This document shows positions 43,861 to 53,363 of a stretch of 64,000 bases of DNA, one piece after another (the stretch's first letter is position 1; every line of letters starts with the position of its first letter). Origin of the DNA: Cognatundibacterium luofuense (GTDB lineage Bacteria; Pseudomonadota; Gammaproteobacteria; Burkholderiales; Burkholderiaceae_D). Under the pieces are notes generated by a model. That model did not search any database, was not told the DNA's origin, and was given only the letters and a program-made list of their open reading frames with translations. The position numbers and the translations under genes are program-made. The stretch spans positions 92,376 through 156,375 of the forward strand of contig NZ_JAGSPN010000012.1 of the NCBI RefSeq assembly GCF_018139685.1. Direction: 5' to 3'.

Positions 43861-46800
43861 TTACAGGTTCGGTGCGAGCCAGCGTTCGGCTTGTTCTTTG
43901 CTGACGCCGCGACGGTCGGCCATGTCGCTGACCTGATCATTGCCGATTTTGCCGACGCTGAAGTATTTCGATTGCGGATGGGCGAAGTAGAAGCCGGATA
44001 CGGCGGCGCCCGGAATCATCGCAAATGATTCGGTGACCTGCATCTCGATTTCTTCGCACTGCATGACGCGGAACATATCGGCTTTCACCGTGTGTTCCGG
44101 GCAAGCAGGATAACCCGGTGCCGGACGAATACCGCTGTAGCTTTCAGCGATCAGCGCTTCATTGCTCAGCTGTTCGTCGGCGGCATAGCCCCACAAATCT
44201 TTACGCACACGTTCGTGCAGATATTCCGCAAACGCTTCTGCCAGACGGTCCGCCAGCGACTTCAGCATGATGCTGCTGTAGTCATCGTGCGCGGCTTCAA
44301 AACGCTGTTCGTGTTTTTCGATACCCAGACCGGCAGTCACCGCAAACATACCGATGTAATCCTGTACGCCACTGTCTTTCGGTGCGATGAAATCGGCCAG
44401 ACACTGATTAGGACGCTGCACGCCGTCGATCACCGGTTTTTCGGTTTGCTGACGCACACCGTAATACGTGAACGCAACTTCGCTGCGGCTTTCATCGGTG
44501 TAGATTTCGATATCGTCGTGACGCACGCTGTTCGCCGGTAACAGCGCAACCACGCCGTTTGCCGTCAGCCAGCGGCCTTCGATGATTTTTTTCAGCATTG
44601 CCTGACCTTCGGCAAACACTTTCGTCGCTGCTTCGCCAACCACTTCATCGGTCAGAATCGCCGGGAAAGGACCGGCCAGATCCCAGGTCTGGAAGAACGG
44701 ACCCCAGTCGATGTAATTCGCCAGCAAGCCGAGATCCACATTTTTGAAGACGCGGCGGCCAATGAATTTCGGACGCACCGGTGCGGCATCACCGCTGAAA
44801 CTGACTTGCATGCGATTCGCGCGTGCCTGTTCCAGCGTCAGCATTGCAGCGGCTTTTTTACCGGCATGCTGCACGCGGATGCGTTCGTAATCGGTTTGCA
44901 TATCCTGAATGTACTGCTCGCGCGCTTCCGGTGACAGCAGCGATTGCGCGACGGATACCGAGCGCGATGCATCCGGTACATACACTACCGGCCCTTCGTA
45001 ATTCGGTGCGATTTTGACGGCAGTGTGGGCGCGGCTGGTGGTCGCGCCGCCAATCAGCAGCGGGATTTTCATCATGCGGAAATGCGGGTCGCGCTGCATT
45101 TCTTTGGCGACATAAGCCATTTCTTCCAGCGATGGCGTGATCAGACCGGACAAGCCGATGATGTCAGCGTTTTCCGCTTTGGCTTTGGCCAGAATTTCAG
45201 AACACGGCACCATCACACCCATGTTCACCACTTCAAAGTTATTACACTGCAGCACGACAGAGACAATGTTTTTACCGATGTCATGCACATCGCCTTTGAC
45301 GGTGGCGATGACGATTTTGCCTTTGGATTTGGTGTCGCCGCTGCGTTTTTTCTCTTCTTCAATAAACGGCACCAGATGCGCAACCGCCTGCTTCATCACG
45401 CGCGCGGATTTCACCACTTGCGGCAGGAACATTTTGCCCTGACCGAACAAGTCACCGACGATATTCATACCATCCATCAGCGGACCTTCGATGACCTGAA
45501 TCGGGCGCTCAAACTGCTGACGCGCTTCTTCTGTATCTTCCACAATCCATTGTGTAATGCCGTGTACCAGCGCATGCGCCAGACGTTTCTGTACCGGGTC
45601 GTTACGCCATTCCAGCGATACTTCCTGCTTTTTGTCACCGGCTTTCAGGCTGGCGGCAAATTCAATCATGCGCTCGGTGGCATCGTCGCGGCGGTTCAGC
45701 ACCACATCTTCCACACGCTCACGCAGTTCAGGGCTCAGTTCACTGTACACACCGATCATGCCAGCGTTCACAATGCCCATGGTCATACCGGCCTGAATCG
45801 CGTGATACAGGAACACCGTGTGAATGGCTTCGCGCGCCGGATCATTGCCACGGAAAGAGAAGCTGACGTTAGACACACCGCCGCTGATTTTGGCGCCCGG
45901 CAGATTTTTGTGTATCCAGCGTGTGGCTTCGATGAAATCAACGGCGTAATTATTGTGTTCTTCGATACCGGTCGCGACTGCGAAAATATTCGGATCAAAA
46001 ATAATGTCCTGCGGATCGAAGCCGACTTTATCCACCAGCGTGCGGTATGCGCGTTCGCAGATTTCGATTTTGCGTGCATAGGTATCCGCCTGACCGGTTT
46101 CATCAAAGGCCATCACAATCACGGCTGCGCCATAACGTTTGCACAGCGTGGCCTGACGCAGGAATTCGGCTTCGCCTTCTTTCAGCGAAATCGAGTTCAC
46201 AATCGCTTTGCCCTGCACGCATTTCAGACCGGCTTCAATCACGCTCCATTTGGAGGAATCGATCATCACAGGGACACGCGCGATATCCGGTTCCGATGCA
46301 ATCAGATTCAGGAAGCGCGTCATCGCCGCCTGCGAATCCAGCATCGCTTCGTCCATATTGATATCGATGATCTGCGCACCGTTTTCGACCTGCTGACGCG
46401 CGACGCTCAGTGCTTCATCGTATTGTTCATTCAGAATCAGACGCGCAAAGGCTTTGGAACCGGTCACGTTGGTACGTTCACCGACGTTCACAAACAGTGA
46501 ATCCTGATCAACGATGAAAGGTTCCAGACCGGACAGGCGCATCGCCGGTGCGATTTCCGGAATCTGACGCGGACGCTGGGTGCTGAGAATATTCGCAATC
46601 GCGCGGATATGGTCCGGCGTGGTACCACAGCAGCCACCGGCCACGTTAATGAAACCGGCTTCGGCAAACTCTTTCAGCAGTGCAGAGGTATCGGCTGGCA
46701 ACTCATCGAAACCGGTATCGCTCATCGGGTTAGGCAAACCGGCGTTCGGGTAAATACAGACGAAGGTGTCGGCGATTTTGGATAACTCTTCCGCATACGG

Positions 46801-47598
46801 ACGCATCAGCGCCGCGCCCAGTGCGCAGTTCAGGCCGATGGTCAGCGGTTTGGCGTGACGTACTGAGTTCCAGAACGCGGTGACGGTCTGACCGGACAGA
46901 ATACGGCCGGACGCATCGGTGACCGTACCGGAAATCATGATCGGCAGGCGCTGACCGGTTTCTTCAAAATACTGGTCGATCGCGAACAGTGCTGCTTTGG
47001 CGTTCAGCGTATCGAAAATGGTTTCCACCAGCAGCACATCGGAACCGCCATCCACCAGACCGCGCACTTGCTCATGGTAAGCCGCGACTAACTGATCGAA
47101 GGTCACGTTACGTGCGCCGGGATCATTCACATCCGGCGAAATCGATGCAGTTTTCGGGGTCGGGCCCAGAGCGCCGGCTACGAAGCGTGGTTTATCCGGT
47201 GTGCTGTATTTGTCGCAGGCGGCACGTGCCAGACGCGCCGAGGCCAGATTCATTTCATAGGCCAGATGCGCCATGTGGTAATCCTCCTGCGCGACCGACG
47301 TCGCACCGAAGGTATTGGTTTCAATCAGGTCGGCACCGGCCGCCAGATACTGTTCGTGGATTTCCGAAATCACATCCGGACGCACCAGCGACAGCAATTC
47401 ATTATTCCCTTTCAGAAATAATTCGCGCTGTGTGTCCGGGCCACGGAAGTCAGCAAAACGCTCACCACGGTAATCTTCTTCTGTCAGTTTGTAGCGCTGG
47501 ATCATGGTACCCATCGCACCGTCCAGTATCAGAATACGTTGTTGCAGCAGGCTGCGCAGGCGTTGTTCGGTATCAGAAACGGGGAGGGATGCATTCAT
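43861..47598 (-). CDS. metH: Cobalamin-dependent methionine synthase MetH
   Basis: Full-length MetH of 1245 residues, which moves a methyl group from methyltetrahydrofolate through cobalamin to homocysteine. Domains in order: homocysteine-binding barrel (about 20-340) with zinc ligands C258 in GLNCALG and C323/C324 in GGCCGT; pterin-binding domain (about 370-640); B12 cap; B12 domain with [10 protein letters not shown] (near 770) giving the lower-axial histidine; and the C-terminal SAM-binding reactivation domain ending [11 protein letters not shown]. All key residues look intact. Transcribed alone; the leader carries a candidate SAM-sensing riboswitch and a terminator. Confidence 0.98.
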   Translation of the reverse strand: MNASLPVSDTEQRLRSLLQQRILILDGAMGTMIQRYKLTEEDYRGERFADFRGPDTQRELFLKGNNELLSLVRPDVISEIHEQYLAAGADLIETNTFGATSVAQEDYHMAHLAYEMNLASARLARAACDKYSTPDKPRFVAGALGPTPKTASISPDVNDPGARNVTFDQLVAAYHEQVRGLVDGGSDVLLVETIFDTLNAKAALFAIDQYFEETGQRLPIMISGTVTDASGRILSGQTVTAFWNSVRHAKPLTIGLNCALGAALMRPYAEELSKIADTFVCIYPNAGLPNPMSDTGFDELPADTSALLKEFAEAGFINVAGGCCGTTPDHIRAIANILSTQRPRQIPEIAPAMRLSGLEPFIVDQDSLFVNVGERTNVTGSKAFARLILNEQYDEALSVARQQVENGAQIIDINMDEAMLDSQAAMTRFLNLIASEPDIARVPVMIDSSKWSVIEAGLKCVQGKAIVNSISLKEGEAEFLRQATLCKRYGAAVIVMAFDETGQADTYARKIEICERAYRTLVDKVGFDPQDIIFDPNIFAVATGIEEHNNYAVDFIEATRWIHKNLPGAKISGGVSNVSFSFRGNDPAREAIHTVFLYHAIQAGMTMGIVNAGMIGVYSELSPELRERVEDVVLNRRDDATERMIEFAASLKAGDKKQEVSLEWRNDPVQKRLAHALVHGITQWIVEDTEEARQQFERPIQVIEGPLMDGMNIVGDLFGQGKMFLPQVVKSARVMKQAVAHLVPFIEEEKKRSGDTKSKGKIVIATVKGDVHDIGKNIVSVVLQCNNFEVVNMGVMVPCSEILAKAKAENADIIGLSGLITPSLEEMAYVAKEMQRDPHFRMMKIPLLIGGATTSRAHTAVKIAPNYEGPVVYVPDASRSVSVAQSLLSPEAREQYIQDMQTDYERIRVQHAGKKAAAMLTLEQARANRMQVSFSGDAAPVRPKFIGRRVFKNVDLGLLANYIDWGPFFQTWDLAGPFPAILTDEVVGEAATKVFAEGQAMLKKIIEGRWLTANGVVALLPANSVRHDDIEIYTDESRSEVAFTYYGVRQQTEKPVIDGVQRPNQCLADFIAPKDSGVQDYIGMFAVTAGLGIEKHEQRFEAAHDDYSSIMLKSLADRLAEAFAEYLHERVRKDLWGYAADEQLSNEALIAESYSGIRPAPGYPACPEHTVKADMFRVMQCEEIEMQVTESFAMIPGAAVSGFYFAHPQSKYFSVGKIGNDQVSDMADRRGVSKEQAERWLAPNL

Positions 47599-47649
47599 GG
47601 TCTTGGCTCACTTCGGCAGGGACAGCGGGCATATTGTCTGTCCGGATAA

Positions 47650-47688
47650 CAAAAAACCCGATCGGCTTATGCATGCAAGCGGATCGGG
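47650..47688 (-). terminator. Leader terminator between riboswitch and metH
   Basis: On the minus strand a hairpin with arms CCCGATC and GATCGGG plus an inner GCTT/AAGC stem is followed by TTTTTTGTT. It lies immediately after the aptamer and before the metH start. Its 5' arm overlaps the sequence CGCCC, which is complementary to GGGCG in the aptamer 3' strand of P1, giving a possible antiterminator. Confidence 0.85.
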
Positions 47689-47691
47689 CGT

Positions 47692-47750
47692 GGTCCTTTT
47701 AGCAGCATTTATTACGCGCCCGCAATCTGAATCTCAAATCGGCGCTGATG
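47692..47750 (-). ncRNA. SAM-II-type riboswitch candidate in the metH leader
   Basis: Read on the minus strand, the sequence shows the conserved blocks of SAM-II: P1 strand GCGCC, then GATTT, then ATTGC, the P1 partner GGCGC, then GTAATAAATG and GCTAAAAGG. The order and spacing match the SAM-II pseudoknot aptamer known from alphaproteobacteria and environmental sequences. SAM-V shares part of this core and is not excluded. A -10 box lies just upstream and a terminator just downstream, so S-adenosylmethionine would be expected to switch metH off. Confidence 0.75.
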
Positions 47751-47756
47751 TGCTTA

Positions 47757-47762
47757 ATTATA
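47757..47762 (-). promoter_or_regulatory. metH promoter -10 box
   Basis: A perfect TATAAT on the minus strand, about 7 bases before the start of the aptamer. No good -35 is in register, so an activator may be needed. It puts transcription start at or near the first base of the riboswitch. Confidence 0.6.
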
Positions 47763-47860
47763 CGGCAAACGCTGGGTGAAAACCGGCTTCAGCTTATCGT
47801 GCTCTGACAATATTTATACATTTTCGTCAGATCGATATGACATTTTTGCAGGGCAGAAAT

Positions 47861-47895
47861 AAAAAAAGGCGTCAGCTGTTGCCCAGACTGACGCC
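47861..47895 (-). terminator. Intrinsic terminator downstream of the yccA-alx operon
   Basis: On the minus strand a perfect 8-bp stem GGCGTCAG / CTGACGCC with a 12-base loop is followed by a run of T residues. Confidence 0.9.
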
Positions 47896-47937
47896 CAAAG
47901 GGAATACCAGAGAACTCCGGTACACGAGTGAAATGTT

Positions 47938-48891
47938 TCAGTGCTTCTTCGGTTTGGTCAGCAGGCTGGCTGCAATCGAGCTGCCCAGCACTAAGCCAAT
48001 GACCATCAGCGAAATATTGGTCGGTACATGCATCCATTCGACGATGAGCATCTTGATACCGACAAACATCAGCACAAATGCCAGACCAAACTTCAGCAGA
48101 TGGAAACGGTCTGCCATGTCAGCCAGCAGGAAATACAGTGCACGCAAACCCATAATCGCGAAGATATTCGAAGTGAACACGATGAAAGGATCGGTGGTCA
48201 CTGCGAAGATCGCCGGAATCGAGTCCACAGCAAAAATCACATCCGAGATTTCAATCAGAATCAGCACCAGCAGCAGCGGCGTGAATATGCGCTTGCCGTT
48301 TTGGATGATGCTGAATTTCTCGCCATGAAACTCTTTGGTGAACGGTAAAATTTTCTTCGCCAGTTTCAGTACCGGATTCGCTTCGATATCCGGTTCCTGT
48401 TCATTCGCTACCAGCATGCGCAGACCGGTGATCAGCAGGAAGACGCCGAACAGATACAGCACCCATGCGAATTGCGAAACAACCCAGCTGCCTGCCAGCA
48501 CCATGATGATGCGCATGACGATTGCACCGAGTACGCCGTACAGCAGTACTTTGCGTTGATACTGCGGCTGCACACCGAAGTGCGTAAAGATCATCAGAAA
48601 TACGAACACATTGTCGACAGACAGTGATTTTTCAATCACATAGCCAGTCAGAAATTCCATGGCTTTGGTCGTGGCAGCTTCGCGGCCTATGGTTTCGGTC
48701 AGGTAAATCCAGAGGCCGTAATCGAAGCCGAGTGCCAGCAGCACCCAGACGATAGACCACGCCGCCGCTTCCCTGATGCTGACTTTGTGGGCGCGCGAGC
48801 CACCCAGCGCAAGTACGTCCACGGCCAGCATTGCGAGCACAAATCCGATAAATACTGCCCACATCCAGGGTTGAGCGACGGTATGGATCAT
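47938..48891 (-). CDS. alx: TerC/Alx-family membrane protein
   Basis: A 317-residue inner-membrane protein, close by eye to E. coli Alx in its TerC core: AAAWSIVWVLLALGFDYGLWIYL, LTGYVIEKSLSVDNVFVFLMIFTHFGV, VLLYGVLGAIVMRIIMVLAGSWVVSQF. The acidic residues in SVDNVF and in EISDVIFAVDS are the conserved metal-contact sites. Alx exports manganese and is induced by high pH in E. coli; that role is inferred here. It starts 4 bp after the yccA stop, so the two are one operon. No yybP-ykoY manganese riboswitch is visible upstream. Confidence 0.9.
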   Translation of the reverse strand: MIHTVAQPWMWAVFIGFVLAMLAVDVLALGGSRAHKVSIREAAAWSIVWVLLALGFDYGLWIYLTETIGREAATTKAMEFLTGYVIEKSLSVDNVFVFLMIFTHFGVQPQYQRKVLLYGVLGAIVMRIIMVLAGSWVVSQFAWVLYLFGVFLLITGLRMLVANEQEPDIEANPVLKLAKKILPFTKEFHGEKFSIIQNGKRIFTPLLLVLILIEISDVIFAVDSIPAIFAVTTDPFIVFTSNIFAIMGLRALYFLLADMADRFHLLKFGLAFVLMFVGIKMLIVEWMHVPTNISLMVIGLVLGSSIAASLLTKPKKH

Positions 48892-48895
48892 GCTG

Positions 48896-49582
48896 TTACT
48901 CCTTGTCCATCACACCCAGCAAATGCAGCAGGCTGGTGAACAGATTGAAGATAGTTACGTACAGGCTGACGGTTGCCATAATGTAGTTGGTTTCACCGCC
49001 ATTGATGATGTTGCTGGTTTCGAACAGGATCATGCCCGCCATCAGCAATACCATCACTGCAGAAACAGCCAGTGCCAGTGCAGGGATTCCAAAGAACATC
49101 GCACCGAGGCTGGCCAGCAGCGCAACGATCATACCCGCCATCAGGAAGCCGCCCATGAAGCTGAAATCTTTTTTCGTGATCAGCACAAATGCCGACAGCG
49201 ACATAAAGATCAGACCAGTCATGCCCATCGCCATCATCACGATGGAAGAGCCGCCCGGCATACTCAGGTAACGGGTCAGGATAGGGCCCAGCGTGTAACC
49301 CATGAAGCCGGTCAGCGCAAACACGCTGACGATGCCCCAGCCGGAATTACGCAGCTTGGTGGTGGCAAACAGCAAACCGAAATACACCACCATGGTGATC
49401 AGGATGCCCGGCCCCGGTATGGCGAACATCACGCTCAGGCCTGCGGTCAGTGCAGAAAATAATAAAGTCATCGACAACAGCATGTAGGTATTGCGCAGCA
49501 CTTTGTGGCGGGCGATACCAAAGCTGTGTCCGAACCCGAACGACTCAGCGTTCTGGGTCTGGTTACGGTCGAGGTAGTTCAT
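48896..49582 (-). CDS. yccA: BAX inhibitor-1 family protein YccA
   Basis: A 228-residue, 7-helix membrane protein of the BI-1 family. In E. coli YccA is an FtsH substrate that modulates this protease. Diagnostic segments: KVLRNTYMLLSMTLLFSALTA, ALTGFMGYTLGPIL, ILFETSNIINGGETNYI and ATVSLYVTIFNLFTSLLHLLG. The ATG at 49582 follows AAGGAG at good distance; the open frame continues much farther upstream only because it runs antisense through nhaR. First gene of the yccA-alx operon and divergent from nhaR. Confidence 0.93.
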   Translation of the reverse strand: MNYLDRNQTQNAESFGFGHSFGIARHKVLRNTYMLLSMTLLFSALTAGLSVMFAIPGPGILITMVVYFGLLFATTKLRNSGWGIVSVFALTGFMGYTLGPILTRYLSMPGGSSIVMMAMGMTGLIFMSLSAFVLITKKDFSFMGGFLMAGMIVALLASLGAMFFGIPALALAVSAVMVLLMAGMILFETSNIINGGETNYIMATVSLYVTIFNLFTSLLHLLGVMDKE

Positions 49583-49732
49583 AGCGATCTCCTTAAAAAA
49601 CTGTTTCAGTCTGCAAATACTGCTTTGCATCCCTTTACAGGATGCCTGCAGTGTAGTTGCAAGCCTTTTGAAAGAAAAGTCGAATATACTTGATAGAAAT
49701 ATCGAAAAAACCGATGATTTAAGGCAACCCGT

Positions 49733-50641
49733 ATGGCGACACTGAATTACAAGCATTTGTATTATTTCTGGGTGGTGGCGAAGGCTGGCAGCATTGCACG
49801 TGCCAGCGAACAATTGCATCTGACACCGCAAACCATCAGCGGTCAGCTGACGCTGTTTGAAGAAATTCAGGGTGAGGCGCTGTTTCGCAAACAAGGCAGA
49901 AATCTGGAGCTGACCGAAGCCGGAAGGCTGGTGCTCAGTTATGCCGACGACATTTTTGCATTGGGGCGTGAGCTGGAAGAAGTGCTGCATCACCGCCCCG
50001 GTGAGCGCACGCTGCAATTCCGCGTCGGCGTGCTGGATGCCTTACCGAAAGCAGTGGCCTATCACTTGCTGGAACCGGCACTGACCACGCCGCAAACCCT
50101 GCGCATTAATTGCCGCGAGGGCAAACTGGAATTGTTGCTGGCGGAATTGTCGATGCATAAACTCGATATCGTGCTGTCGGACAGCCCGATGCCGGTCACC
50201 GCGAATGTGCGCGGTTACAGCCATTTACTCGGCGAATCCGGTATCAGTTTTTTTGCGACCGCCGGTTTGCGTGATCAGTTACAGCCCGGCTTTCCGCAAT
50301 TGCTGGAAGCCGCGCCGATGCTGCTGCCCGGTGAGGATGCTGCCTTGCGCAGTCGCTTGCTGCAATGGCTGGAAAAGCAAAAACTGCATCCGAAAATCGT
50401 CGGCGAATTTGATGACAGCGCACTCATGAGCGCCTTCGGGCAAGCCGGTGCCGGTGTGTTTGCCGCACCAAGCGTGATCAGCGAACGCTTGCGTCGTCAG
50501 TATGAAGTCGAAGAAATCGGTCGTACTGATGCGATCCGCGAACAGTTTTACGCGATTTCGATACAGCGCAAACTGACCCATCCGGCAGTGCTGGCAATCA
50601 GCGATGCCGCCCGTTTGTTTTCTGCTCAGACTTCGGTCTGA
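49733..50641 (+). CDS. nhaR: LysR-family regulator NhaR
   Basis: A 302-residue LysR regulator of the NhaR type. The DNA-binding region reads MATLNYKHLYYFWVVAKAGS and LTPQTISGQLTLFE, both signature-like for NhaR, which responds to sodium and activates the sodium/proton antiporter nhaA. No nhaA is in the window, so the regulated gene may be the divergent yccA-alx operon or something distant. The gene overlaps the convergent LysR gene by 16 bp at the 3' end. Confidence 0.9.
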   Translation: MATLNYKHLYYFWVVAKAGSIARASEQLHLTPQTISGQLTLFEEIQGEALFRKQGRNLELTEAGRLVLSYADDIFALGRELEEVLHHRPGERTLQFRVGVLDALPKAVAYHLLEPALTTPQTLRINCREGKLELLLAELSMHKLDIVLSDSPMPVTANVRGYSHLLGESGISFFATAGLRDQLQPGFPQLLEAAPMLLPGEDAALRSRLLQWLEKQKLHPKIVGEFDDSALMSAFGQAGAGVFAAPSVISERLRRQYEVEEIGRTDAIREQFYAISIQRKLTHPAVLAISDAARLFSAQTSV

Positions 50642-51546
50642 TCAGTCTGGTGGTAGGGATGGGCGCTCAGATAATCGATAAACACCCGTGCTTTCAGCGG
50701 CAGATGGCGGGTCGGATGCCAGGCAGCGACGATATTGCGCGGTGCGTAACTGTGTTCAAATTCCCAGTCATCCAGTAATTGCTGCACTTTGCCCGTCGCC
50801 AGTGAGGCGGCAGCGATGTAGTCCGGCAGCAGGGTGATGCCGCTGCCCTGTTCGGCAATGGTCAGCATCGCCAGACTGTTATTCACAGTCATGCGCGGCT
50901 CCACCTGCACTTTGACCTTTTCACCGCTGGCAGAGCGCAGCAGCCAGTCGCCGCCGAATTCGCCGTAACCGAACAGAATGAACTGATGTGCCGGTAATTC
51001 GGAGGGATGTTGCGGCACACCGGCCCTGGCCAGATAGGCGGGCGAAGCGATCAGAATATAACGCACTGCCTGCAGCGGTCTCACTGCCAGCCCCGGTTGT
51101 AAGTCGCGGCTGATGCGCAGTACCAGATCGTAATCTTCTTCTATCATATCGACGAAGCGGTCCAGCAGATTCAGTACCACCGTCACCTCCGGATAGGCTT
51201 GTGCGAAACCGGCCAGTAAAGGTGCAACCCAGCGTTGACCGAGCGATACCGGCGCCGAGATTGTCAGTTTCCCCTGTGGTGTCTGGCGATACTGATTGCC
51301 GAGTCCTTCAATATCTCTGGCTTCTTCAACAATGCGCTGGCATAACTGCGCGACCTGTTGCCCGAGTTCGGTCGGTGCCAGCTGGCGGGTGGTACGCACC
51401 AGTAAGCGTCCACCCAGATGCTGCTCCAGTCTTTGCACATGGCGGCTGACCGCCGAAGTGGTCAGCCCCAGTTCTCTGGCGGCAGCACTGAAACCACGGG
51501 TTTGTACCACTCTGGCAAATACCGCCATTTCATTCAGCAGATACAT
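50626..51546 (-). CDS. LysR-family transcriptional regulator
   Basis: A 306-residue LysR protein. The N-terminal winged helix (MAVFARVVQTRGFSAAARELGLTTSAVSRHVQRLEQHLGGRLLVRTTRQL) is followed by a periplasmic-binding-fold effector domain (LTISAPVSLGQRWVAPLL; GSGITLLPDYIAA). The ATG at 51546 has GGAGCAACA upstream; the longer open frame is not used. It is divergent from the EamA exporter at 51645, 98 bp apart, and probably regulates it. The ligand is not known. Confidence 0.93.
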   Translation of the reverse strand: MYLLNEMAVFARVVQTRGFSAAARELGLTTSAVSRHVQRLEQHLGGRLLVRTTRQLAPTELGQQVAQLCQRIVEEARDIEGLGNQYRQTPQGKLTISAPVSLGQRWVAPLLAGFAQAYPEVTVVLNLLDRFVDMIEEDYDLVLRISRDLQPGLAVRPLQAVRYILIASPAYLARAGVPQHPSELPAHQFILFGYGEFGGDWLLRSASGEKVKVQVEPRMTVNNSLAMLTIAEQGSGITLLPDYIAAASLATGKVQQLLDDWEFEHSYAPRNIVAAWHPTRHLPLKARVFIDYLSAHPYHQTDQTEV

Positions 51547-51644
51547 TGTTGCTCCGGCTTCAAAGATGATTTGAAATTTCACTATATTGTTGCGGAAAAG
51601 CATGAGGATCACAATGCATCGCATCAACATTGCGGAGTGAAATC

Positions 51645-52532
51645 ATGCGCTTTTCTCATCTGGCACTTGCCCTGCTGGTCACCGTGATCTGGGGCAGCAA
51701 TTTTTCTGTGATTAAGTGGAGTCTGGGCGGAACCGATCCCTTACTGATGGCGGCTTTACGATTTACCCTGTGTGCGCTGCCGGCAGTGTTCTTCATTCCG
51801 CGTCCGCAAGTCCGCTGGTCGTATCTGGTCAGCTACGGGGTTTTGTTCGGCAGCATGGTCTGGGGGCTGTGCAATCTGGGGATTGCGGCCGGATTATCGG
51901 CCGGACTGACGTCACTGGTGGTACAGGCAGCCGCATTTTTTGCAGTCGGTCTCAGTGCATATCTGTACCGCGAAACGCTGGGCTGGCATCAGAAACTCGG
52001 CGGGGTGCTGGCGGCCGCGGGTCTGTTACTGATTTTCATGGTGACCGATGGCAGCGTATCGGTGAAAGGTGTGTTGCTGGCGCTGGCCGGTGCATTTTGC
52101 TGGGCAGTATCGAATTTTGTAGTCAAAGAAGCCCGTACGCCGCAGATGCTGGGTTTTCTGGTCTGGTCTTGCCTGTTCGCGCCATTGCCGCTGTACGGAA
52201 TCAGTTATTGTCAGCATGATGCCGCGTACATCGTGACGCAGATCCGGCAACTGCCTGCGCCGGTCTGGCTGGCGCTGCTGTATCAGGTGTATGTGGCGAC
52301 GCTGTTCGGTTATACGGTCTGGAATGCACTGATGCGCCGCTACTCCGTCAGCCAGATTGCGCCTTTGTCGCTGATGGTGCCGGTGTTTGGGATGAGCCTG
52401 TCGGCATGGCTGTTTCAGGAAGCACTGGGCGCACAGAAATTGCTGGCGGCAGCGCTGGTGTTACTGGGATTGCTGGTGAATCTGTTCGGTCCGCGCTGGC
52501 TGAACCGCCTGTTGCAGCCGCGCAGCATCTGA
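51645..52532 (+). CDS. EamA/DMT-family transporter
   Basis: A 295-residue, 10-helix drug/metabolite transporter with two EamA domains (WGSNFSVIKWSL near the start; CWAVSNFVVKEA in the second half). Such proteins export amino acids or other small metabolites. CGGAG sits before the ATG at 51645. It is divergent from a LysR gene. Its stop codon lies inside the first bases of repeat C, so the repeat appears to have come to rest exactly at the 3' end. Confidence 0.9.
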   Translation: MRFSHLALALLVTVIWGSNFSVIKWSLGGTDPLLMAALRFTLCALPAVFFIPRPQVRWSYLVSYGVLFGSMVWGLCNLGIAAGLSAGLTSLVVQAAAFFAVGLSAYLYRETLGWHQKLGGVLAAAGLLLIFMVTDGSVSVKGVLLALAGAFCWAVSNFVVKEARTPQMLGFLVWSCLFAPLPLYGISYCQHDAAYIVTQIRQLPAPVWLALLYQVYVATLFGYTVWNALMRRYSVSQIAPLSLMVPVFGMSLSAWLFQEALGAQKLLAAALVLLGLLVNLFGPRWLNRLLQPRSI

Positions 52533-52636
52533 AACTGCCCGAAAATGCTTGTTTTGCGGAGTTCAGCACAGCGATCCGGCGGTCGTCGGCAGAAAGTCTG
52601 GCTGTCCGTAAATGGCAGATGCGGAGATCTGCACAG
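52529..52636 (+). repeat. Dispersed intergenic repeat, copy C
   Basis: Starts CTGAAACTGCCCGAAAATGC, contains GCGGAGTTCAGCACAGCG and GTCGTCGGCAGAAAGTC, and ends GATCTGCACAG. The first four bases overlap the EamA stop codon. It is between convergent genes. Its GCGGAGTTC form links the A/B/D group to the E/F group. Confidence 0.8.
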
Positions 52637-52710
52637 CCAGGGGAGCCGGACGACCCGGGCTGCGCCTGAAAACGCGCCGGAATGGGTCAGATATAAAGTG
52701 AGCGCCCAGC

Positions 52711-52747
52711 AAAAAAGCCATTCTCCGGGGGGGCGAATGGCTTTTTT
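52711..52747. terminator. Bidirectional terminator between the EamA and FlgO-type genes
   Basis: A long stem with arms AAAAAAGCCATTC and GAATGGCTTTTTT around a GC-rich loop. Both orientations give a T-run, fitting its place between convergent genes. Confidence 0.92.
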
Positions 52748-52793
52748 GCCTTACACACGCCACCGTTGCGGACAACGATGGTGTTTCAGAGGA

Positions 52794-53363
52794 TTAACGA
52801 CGGCCCAGCAGCGATTTTACAGTGCGGTCCATCGGAACAGCGTAGTCATAGGTGCTCAGCACGATGTTGTCACCCGGACGAATCAGCTTCAGGTTCACGA
52901 ACACCATTTTTTCGCTTTCCGCGTAAGTGCCGACGATGACTGCCTGCGCATTGTGAGTCTGCGCCACGTCTTTGATTTCACGGGTCAGCAGCAATTCGCC
53001 GACGTTTTGCTTGATGAAGACGCGGTCACGGAATTTCATTTCCACCATCGCATAACCGGAACGGGTGAACTGACCCGATACCTGTTCTGCCACGATACGG
53101 CCGAACGGAGAAGATTCTTCCAGTGCATTGATATTTGCCAGTGTCGCGACGATGACAGGACGGCTTTTATCCAGTGCGGCGCCCGCTGCGGTAATCAGTG
53201 CGTTTGCTGCCTTTTGATTGGTCGGGATGAATTCGTTGCTTTCAGCTTCTTTCCACGACATTGCAGTCGAAGAGCTGACGGTGTTGCTGCCACCCAGATT
53301 CAGGCTGGTGGCGCAGGCACTCAGTAACAGGCCGCAGCCAATTGCCAATGCTAATCTTTTCAT
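52794..53363 (-). CDS. FlgO-domain lipoprotein
   Basis: A 189-residue lipoprotein (lipobox LLSAC). The domain matches the FlgO pattern: RPVIVATLANINALEESSPFGRIVAEQ, VSGQFTRSGYAMVEMKFRDRVFIKQ, AQAVIVGTYAESEKMVFVNLKLI. FlgO is an outer-membrane protein linked with flagella in Vibrio, but many FlgO-domain proteins are found without flagellar neighbours, as here. It overlaps the upstream gene by 4 bp, so they are coupled. The shared terminator follows. Confidence 0.85.
   Translation of the reverse strand: MKRLALAIGCGLLLSACATSLNLGGSNTVSSSTAMSWKEAESNEFIPTNQKAANALITAAGAALDKSRPVIVATLANINALEESSPFGRIVAEQVSGQFTRSGYAMVEMKFRDRVFIKQNVGELLLTREIKDVAQTHNAQAVIVGTYAESEKMVFVNLKLIRPGDNIVLSTYDYAVPMDRTVKSLLGRR

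Noticed and set aside
44944-46500. A 518-codon plus-strand frame inside metH
   Set aside because: Antisense to intact MetH domains; composition (His, Phe, Arg-rich) is typical of shadow frames.
49583-50017. N-terminal extension of the yccA frame
   Set aside because: It runs antisense through nhaR and the ATG at 49582 has a good ribosome binding site and the YccA family start.
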